Shown here piece by piece: positions 57,866 to 64,000 of a stretch of DNA of 64,000 bases. Source of the DNA: Gnetum montanum (lineage: Eukaryota > Streptophyta > Gnetopsida > Gnetales > Gnetaceae); contig MNCI01016384.1 in assembly GCA_015680685.1 (NCBI GenBank), positions 805,761-869,760 of the forward strand, written 5' to 3'. Under the pieces are notes generated by a model. That model was not told the origin of the DNA. It did no database searches and saw only the letters and a program-made list of their open reading frames with translations. The stretch's first letter is position 1. Every line of letters starts with the position of its first letter. A program made the position numbers and the translations under genes.

Positions 57866-58084
57866 TTGGCTCGAACATTTCATCAACGACAGCGGTTTCT
57901 CTTTCTGTTTCCGTTTCCGTTTCCGTTTGCGTTTGATGCCACAAAACGAACGAACGAACGAACAAACACGCAGCAAATGAACTGCAACAGCCGCGCCCGT
58001 GATGCTGCTTCCCAGGGCAAACGCATTCATGCAGATAACCATTTGCCCTCTTCAAATGAGCGCTACATATCAAACTTAAGTTCC
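57866..58084 (+). other. Probable 5' exon (untranslated or first coding) of the ENT-domain gene
   Basis: It has pyrimidine-rich TTTCCG repeats (57908-57934) and (AACG)n (57944-57961), both common in 5' leaders. An ATG at 57977 opens 36 codons, and there is a strong donor TCC/GTAAGT at 58084/58085. The ATG may be the true start or an upstream frame. Needs transcript data. Confidence 0.35.
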
Positions 58085-59195
58085 GTAAGTTGCCAATCTC
58101 GTTTCTGTAAATTTGCTTCATTTCAGGGTCTTGTTTTCGCAGCTCTGCTGTTAAACGTAGTTGTTTAATTATTTAGTTTTTTGCCCCAAAAGATACTTTG
58201 GCTGATGGCTAGATCTGGGCTTGAAAACTTAGGAGTCGCATTAAGGGAAAATGATTTTTTAGCGTCCTTTTTTTTCAAATAATTTTTGTTATTATGATTG
58301 TTATTTTATCCTTTTTGGCTTCCTCTGTTGCATGAAATTGGTCTTGGTCTATTGGTCTTGCATTTAGTCTGCGGTAGTTTTCTACCCTTCTTTTCAGGTG
58401 TTAACAGGGGGCGTCTTTTGGTAATTTTAAACAAGTTCAGGAATAGCTTTTAGTATTATGGTCTGTTTGCAGCATTAGGATTTGAGTTAGGTTCTGGTAT
58501 TACATGTCTAGTTATAACAGTTTCCATGAACAGCTTATATTGAAAGATTCCAAAAGCATTTTGGCCGATTCTCTGAAGGACATTTTCCGTATTTACTGGT
58601 TTTATGGATCAAAAATTGTCAACTGGCTTACCAAGCTTATCCATCTGTTGTGGGTTTGGCAGGCCGTCGTCTTTATGTTCTAGTTTGACGTTTGGATGTA
58701 CTAATTTGGTTTAAATTGAAGATCTATCATTTTCCTGTTCTCAATATTCTGCGTTTTTGCGGCTTAAGGATTTGTATTTATCAGTCTGCTGTTACCAAAA
58801 TTGGCTGTATTCTTTTTTATCGTGGCCTAAATGCCCTGCTCTGTTGGATCTTTCTGAATTGCATAACAAAGTTGTTTGAATATATATTTTTCTGAAGTGA
58901 GCAGTGTTTATAACTTCATGGTACTCTGAATGGGAACCAATGAAAGTTTACAGGATGCCAGAACTGAAAATGGAAATCCATTCATAACTTTAAAAATTAC
59001 TATGTAGCTTTCCTGTATCTTACAGTGCTAAATAGAAGAGATCAATTGTGTATTGGTTACCGCCTGTTATAAATGTTTTTTCCTAATGGATTAAAATGAA
59101 ATTTCATTGCCTAGTGCGACATTCTTGAAATTTGTGTGTTTTGCAATATTGATCTTGCCTTGCTGTATCAATTGTCTTGATACCGTCACCGTAAG

Positions 59196-59301
59196 TTCGA
59201 AATCTGAAATAAAAACAAAAAAGATCAGATATTTGAGAGAGAAAACAACTTTCTTAAGGACACAATCCGCTTATGGTTGGAACAGGAACCGGAATGCACA
59301 T
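59196..59301 (+). CDS. Probable internal exon of the ENT-domain gene
   Basis: An open frame rich in Lys/Arg with TFLRTQSAYGWNRNRNAH. A similar KRSPYGW-type motif precedes the ENT domain in plant Agenet/ENT proteins (from memory). A donor CAT/GTAGTT at 59301 gives the right phase to join base 59704; another donor at 59320 would not. The left edge is not certain: no fully convincing acceptor, AG at 59195 is one option. Confidence 0.35.
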
Positions 59302-59703
59302 GTAGTTACATCCACAGCAGGTTGAGCACACATGAGAATATCTTCAAAATTGGCAACTTTACCAAACTGTACCGTGAGACAGATGGCAAAACCGTAAATA
59401 GATGATCACCATCGTCGGTGGTTGTTGCAATGTTAAATCATTAATCATTCTTATCAGTCCCCCGTCTGCATTAAACATGGCATGGCCTAATCATGTTTGT
59501 TGTTGGAGAAAGCACAGCCTTGCTTTGGTTTCAGTTCACCATTAGGGCCTTGAAAATAAATGCCCTGCGTCCTCTTTTTTGTTTTTTTGTTGGCTTTGCA
59601 CCTGACGCATACGTATTACGATTATATGATTGCATCTGTACATACTTTAATTTCACTTCAACTCTGCGTCGTGAATCTAAAGCTATTTTTCTTTTTCACC
59701 CAG

Positions 59704-60363
59704 ACTAGAGCATCCAAAGGCCCTGAGAAAAGGAAAGATACGAACGAAATCTCCGGAAACGGCAAATTTACGGAGTACAGGAGAAAGGCGGACCCAGTCT
59801 CAAAAGCAGCACTCCACGATACGAATTCACAGAGGAAACCAACGAAACTGAAGGACGAATCAGAAGAGCATCAGCAAAAGAGCTCGCAGAAGAAATCCGA
59901 GAGCCGCGGCTCACAGCAAAGAAAGCTGGTAAGAAGCATGGACAGCATTCCTGACCACAGAAGACGAGAAATCGATAAGGGTTACTTCTCTGTCTCAAGC
60001 TGCGAGAGCTTCGCTGGATCCGACAAACCTTGCAAAAAGCAGAAATCTTCCATTCCTGCTGCGCCTGTGAACGATTTGTGTGGAGGAGCCCTTCATGATC
60101 CTGAGCAACAGGAAAAGAAAAACCAAGACGCTGATGACGACGACGACATTCCTGCAACTGCAATTGCAAAGCAAGTGCACAATCTGGAAATCGTGGCTTA
60201 CAGATGCGTTTTGAAATCCCTTCGTGCTCGTGGACCTCTCCATTGGCGACAGGAAGCCATGCTTACAGATCTGCGTCTTTCTCTCCATATTTCCGATGAC
60301 GAGCATAGATTAGAGCTGGCGCAAATGCGCTCCGCTGCTCGTCCTCATTCTGTACACTCGTAA
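59704..60363 (+). CDS. Last exon of an ENT-domain (EMSY N-terminal-like) nuclear protein
   Basis: A polypyrimidine tract and CAG (59685-59703) form a good acceptor. The exon then encodes about 219 residues to TAA 60361. The first 140 residues are polar, Lys/Ser/Glu-rich and probably disordered, with a basic stretch. The last 60 form the ENT domain: AKQVHNLEIVAYRCVLKSLR, LHWRQEAMLTDLRLSLHIS, DDEHRLELAQM. ENT domains bind partner proteins in chromatin complexes. In plants they occur in EMSY-like proteins (ENT at the N-terminus) and in Agenet/Tudor-like proteins (ENT at the C-terminus). The C-terminal position here fits the second group, but no Agenet domain is visible in this window. Codon use and GC differ from the retroelements, and the frame is clean. 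Confidence 0.75.
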   Translation, partial: TRASKGPEKRKDTNEISGNGKFTEYRRKADPVSKAALHDTNSQRKPTKLKDESEEHQQKSSQKKSESRGSQQRKLVRSMDSIPDHRRREIDKGYFSVSSCESFAGSDKPCKKQKSSIPAAPVNDLCGGALHDPEQQEKKNQDADDDDDIPATAIAKQVHNLEIVAYRCVLKSLRARGPLHWRQEAMLTDLRLSLHISDDEHRLELAQMRSAARPHSVHS

Positions 60364-60800
60364 TTTCGTACAAAGATGCTTGATTCTGATATTGCTACAT
60401 TGCACTGCAGCGATATCTCGTCTGTCTTTTCCGTTTCATAACCTGCGCAAAATCTGCTGGATTAGCTGTTTTCATCCGAAATCCTTAATCCTGTACAACC
60501 ACCATCTGGTGATGATGAACGTTACGTTTGTGCATGAATTTGTTCAGTTGAGTATTTAAGGATTAACAAGAGCTGGTTTGTTCAGGTCGAATTCTGATTT
60601 CATGGACATAAAATGGAAATTTCCGAAAAACAAAGGTGGATACGAATCGGTAATCGGCAAAGACACCGCTGAACTGCAGCTGATAATTTTCGAATGGGAT
60701 CAATGCGCTGGATTGCATCTTTAAGTCATCCATGGCAGAAAAGAAGCAAAATTTTCCTGTAACTTCCAAGTCTCAGCGGGAATCAAGCTTCTGGGATTCG
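60364..60800 (+). other. 3' flank of the ENT-domain gene
   Basis: Probable 3' untranslated region and flank. No strong AATAAA signal seen. No other gene. Confidence 0.45.
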
Positions 60801-61140
60801 TTTGCTGAAAGCTGGATTTGTTGACCCTATTTCAATAGCAAGGGACTAAGTTTAGGAAAATTGATGGATGTACATTCGGGTCATCATCATCTTATCCTAA
60901 TTAAAAACGGGATTACATGAGTTATTTTGGGAAGAGCTCTGTCATGGGATCTTTTTGCTGAAAGCTGGATTTGTCGACCCTATTTCTAATAGCAAGGGAC
61001 TAAGTTTAGGAAAATTGATTTCTAGTAGCAAGGGACTAAGTTTAGGAAAATTGATGGATGTACATTCAGGTCATCATTATCTTATCCCAATAAAAACAGA
61101 CAGGATTACATGGGTTCTTTTAGGAAGAGCTCTCTCATGC
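60801..61140 (+). repeat. Direct duplication (153-bp offset) with a 36-bp inner tandem repeat
   Basis: TTTGCTGAAAGCTGGATTTG occurs at 60801 and, nearly unchanged, at 60954. The copy on the right has an extra 36-bp unit (60985-61020 and 61021-61056), in frame as SNSKGLSLGKLI and SSSKGLSLGKLM. No domain recognised. Confidence 0.85.
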
Positions 61141-62440
61141 AAGGAGAGGAAGTATTTGTGTTGAATCATTTCCTTTAACTTTTGCACACTTTCTCATAGC
61201 GATTTAGGAATACCCAATGGTAAATAATGACCATCTATTTATTTTCCTTCGTTGAATTTTTGACATAGAGATTTGGGTAGGCATACCTGGCCAAAACTAG
61301 CTTGTCCTTCTCCCAACAATCTCTAGAGTCTTATCTCTCCCAATATGACCTACCAACTCTTCTCAATGGTTTTTCAAAATGATCTTGGAGCTGAAATCAC
61401 ATCATCATTGTACAAATGAACAAAATCATTCATACTTTCACTTGTGGTGAATTAAAACTCATAGCATGCATTTTAGACAATGCATTAGCCACTATATTTT
61501 CACTTGAATTTTAGAAATCACATCCTAAGTATGTCAACTCTCTTTGTATGAAGTGCACTGATCCATTTTTTAACACACAAGTCTTTAATGATTAACATGC
61601 TCTTGCACATTAAAGCTTAAATAAAATTTCCTTTAAAAAAAAAACAACAATTCCCAATCAACTCCTTGAGATCATCATGCATATCAACCTCATGAATGTG
61701 GCAAGGGTATTTGTCAAACCAAATAATATCTATAATATCCTTGGCTAAGATATTGCTTACCCCTTGGTATGTTAGCGATTTGAATCCTTGATGTTTTGTT
61801 CATTATCCTATATGTATCTATTATACCCATTCCTTCCATTCACTATGTTTTGTGAGGTATGTTCCTTGTTATTTACCTTTTTACTTTTTAAATATTATGC
61901 TTTCATTAGTTATGCTTTTGGACCTTAAACTTAGTTATTAGTTGGGTTTAGCCATAGCTATGACCTTGGAATTAGACATAGCCATTAGCTTTGTTCATAG
62001 GAGATGCCCATTAAGCTAGAATTGGGTACTAACTTATGTTAGAAAAATATTTAAAAATATTTTTAGAAATTGAATTCTTTTAAATTTAATTTTTGTCCGA
62101 TGAGAGCACCATGTCCAACACTACTAAACCATCGTGAGATTATAAACCAAGTAGCTTTTCTTTAAGAGTAACCTTTTGCTTTGCCTTGCCAAGATCTGAG
62201 ATATTGAGCTAGAATGTGATGTTGACCTTTTGGTATATCAAAACCTTAGAGAAAATGAAAAAATTGGAAATGTGTTTGTTGGTTTTGTAAGGCCAAGAAG
62301 GAACATGTTGAGCTAAGACTTCAAAATGAGAGTTGAGATGACAAGATGAGAACTAGGATGTAAGAGGAATCTACAAGCCAAATGAAGTTGTTTCAAGAAT
62401 TATCGAAATGCCAAAATGAGAGAGAAATGATCCAGAATTC
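61141..62440. other. AT-rich sequence, possibly old retroelement remains
   Basis: The minus strand (61180-61720) has a weak, stop-filled pol-like reading that I cannot assign. Otherwise nothing recognised. Confidence 0.3.
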
Positions 62441-63250
62441 AAAGTGGTCTTGTAGGGTAGACATCTTCAATTGATAGCAAATGTCTCACTTCCAACATAG
62501 ACGTCTCAGGGTAGACATCTCAAGGTAGATGTCTCTCCAAAATTGAGGTTGATTTCAATTAGACATCTCAACGTTAAATTATATGTCCAAGATAGAGGTT
62601 GCATGAATTTTGAGGAGTTTTTAGAAACTCAAAGGGTATAAGACAAAGTGGAATTCTTAGGAAATGTGCAAGCACTCATCATTGAATATCAATCATTGGC
62701 TCCTCTAAAGTGGATTGAATTTGTCTTTCATTGTTTCTATCATTTGTAATTTGTTGTATGAATTGAGAGCCTTCATTACAAGGAATTTGTAAATTGAGTT
62801 ACATTATCTCTTTATTCTTTTCTTCATTTTTTGTAACCATGTGGGGTTGATGTGCTTCTTGCAAGAAAGCATCTTTGTTGAGCTTGTTGGAACCTTGAGG
62901 GATTGAGTGCGTTTGCAGTGACGAAACACTCTAGTGCGGAGCTCACACATGGTAAAGGTTGTGGGCTTTTTGAAACCACATTTTTAGCTTGTTAAGACCT
63001 TATAGGTTTGAGTGGTTTTTACAATGATGAAACACTCCAAAGCAGAGCTCAAACTTTGTAAAGGTTTTGGCACCCTCTAAACCACATTTTTCTATGGAGC
63101 AAAGTTTATAGGTGTGCAAGGATTCTACCCTCTGAGTGTGGACATACCCAAGTTGGGGAACCATGTAAAAATTATTATTTGATTTTTGGTGGCTATAATT
63201 GTTTTATTTGGAGAACTTATTCAACCCCCCTTCTAAGTTCTCAATCCTTA
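62441..63250 (+). repeat. 5' LTR of Copia element J (left limit uncertain)
   Basis: It ends near 63250 with a C-rich stretch (CAACCCCCCTTCTAAG) typical just before a Met primer site. It holds the AGACATCT/AGACGTCT cluster (62459-62568) and a 105-bp tandem duplication (62882-62986 and 62987-63091). Confidence 0.55.
62882..63091 (+). repeat. Tandem duplication of 105 bp in LTR J
   Basis: GCTTGTTGGAACCTTGAGGG and GCTTGTTAAGACCTTATAGG start the two copies. Both continue with GAAACACTC, GAGCTCA and CCACATTTTT at the same offsets. Confidence 0.75.
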
Positions 63251-63252
63251 AG

Positions 63253-63264
63253 TGGTATTAAAGC
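63253..63264 (+). other. Primer binding site of Copia element J
   Basis: TGGTATTAAAGC, two transitions from the initiator-Met site TGGTATCAGAGC. Confidence 0.75.
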
Positions 63265-63307
63265 TTGGTACTCTCAAGTTTAGAGCTTAGCATCTCAAGA
63301 GTGAACA

Positions 63308-63918
63308 ATGGAAGGGACATCCTACACTAAGTCGCCTATGTTTGATGGAATCAACTTCACATATTGGAAAGAAAAAATGCAAGGATTCTTTGAATCCATA
63401 GAATTTGAAGTTTGGGAATTAATTCTTAAAGGATACATATCTTCCATTGATAGTAACACATTAACTACCAAGCCAAGAAGCAAATGGATGTTAGAAGAAA
63501 AAGATAAGTTTATGCTTGATTCTAAAGCAAAGAATTGTCTTTATTATGCTTTGAGCAAGTTTGAATTTAATAGAGTAGCTAGATGTAAGATTGCTAAAGA
63601 AATTTTGAAAACATTAGAAGTAACTTATGAAGGTACATCAATAGTAAAACAATCAAAACTTCTAGTGTTGCAAAGTGAATACGATAAATTAAAAATAAGA
63701 GAATGAGAAAAGATTATAGACTACTTCTCAACAACTAATGATCTTGTTGTAGCAATTAGAGGTAATCGTAAGGTTCTACACAAAAGTGATGTTGTCATAA
63801 AGATGATAAGAACCTTGCAATCGAAATTTAGACCTAAGGTAATGGCTATGAAGGAAATTAGGGAGTTTTGAGTCTTGAAATTTGAAGAACTACAAAGTGC
63901 TCTTATTACCTATGAGAT
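63308..63918 (+). pseudogene. gag of Ty1/Copia element J (UBN2-type), interrupted
   Basis: ATG 63308 opens 132 residues: PMFDGINFTYWKEKMQGFFE, KDKFMLDSKAKNCLYYALSK, FNRVARCKIAKEILKTLEVT, YEGTSIVKQSKL. This order is typical of the Copia Gag family (UBN2). After a TGA at 63704 the same frame continues (FSTTNDLVVAIRGN, IRTLQSKFRPKVMAM) with one more stop at about 63868 and reaches LITYEI. There a new LTR begins and the homology ends. No pol is in the window. Confidence 0.85.
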
Positions 63919-64000
63919 TGATGAGACGCGACTTACACTAGGCCGTGATATCGCATACGCAATATCGCGGCCGACGCGATATCACATCCCATGCGATATC
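63919..64000 (+). repeat. Start of another GATATC-type LTR (element F), cut by the window end
   Basis: TGATGAG at 63919 lies exactly where Copia gag similarity ends. Then come GATATC at 63947, AATATC at 63961, GATATC at 63978 and GATATC at 63995 (spacings 14, 17, 17). CpG sites are much more frequent than in LTR A or D, which suggests a younger insertion. Confidence 0.65.

Noticed and set aside
61180-61720. Minus-strand pol-like reading
   Set aside because: Many stops and no diagnostic motif. Too weak to call a domain.
1-64000. tRNA or rRNA genes and organelle DNA insertions
   Set aside because: None seen by eye. The tRNA-like stretches are primer sites of 12-18 bases only. A tRNAscan run would be needed to exclude decayed copies.

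Overview
The window is nuclear DNA of a seed plant with a large, repeat-filled genome. It has long, AT-rich, decayed LTR retrotransposons nested in one another, plant tRNA-Asp and initiator tRNA-Met primer sites, and one intron-containing plant gene. The great age of most insertions suggests a gymnosperm such as a conifer, but that is inference. Almost all coding capacity is retroelement gag-pol, interrupted by stops and frameshifts.

Layout. 1-3725: element A, minus-strand Ty3/Gypsy of Tat/Athila type, cut by the window edge, with its 5' LTR at 2907-3725. 3726-10900: degenerate repeats, one assembly gap (6062-6157), remains of other LTR elements and no gene. 10900-36000: element C, an old minus-strand Athila-like element read in three pieces (about 10900-13123, 22880-24888 and 33733-35173, then its LTR). 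It was split twice: element B (13124-22879, plus strand, gag-pol with both LTRs) sits in its reverse transcriptase, and element D (24889-33732, plus strand, gag plus a second gene but no recognisable pol) sits in its gag. 36000-40000: AT-rich sequence with a motif cluster. 40000-46700: two related gag-bearing elements in a row (H, then G1), a 121-bp near-perfect hairpin between them, and a tail-to-tail pair of related LTRs. 47849-56227: element E, minus strand, same family as A and B, with both LTRs and a perfect 5-bp target duplication (GTATT).

56600-60400 is the only part that looks like a host gene: three 127-135 bp tandem repeats, a probable promoter/5' exon area, and the 3' exons of a nuclear protein ending in an ENT (EMSY N-terminal) domain. 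60801-61140 holds a small tandem duplication. 63250-63918 is the start of a Ty1/Copia element (Met primer site, then gag), entered at 63919 by another LTR that runs off the window.

The most notable theme is regulatory. Several LTRs carry a short array of palindromes just upstream of the TATA box: GATATC at 14/17/20-bp spacing (A, D, the element at the end), CTCTAAT-T-ATTAGAG (B, E), or AGACATCT/AGACGTCT (G, H, Copia). A, B and E share gag and the downstream part of the LTR but differ in array type, while D shares A's array type with a different gag. This suggests that promoter modules have been exchanged. D also carries an extra GATATC array plus TATA box inside the element, ahead of its second gene.
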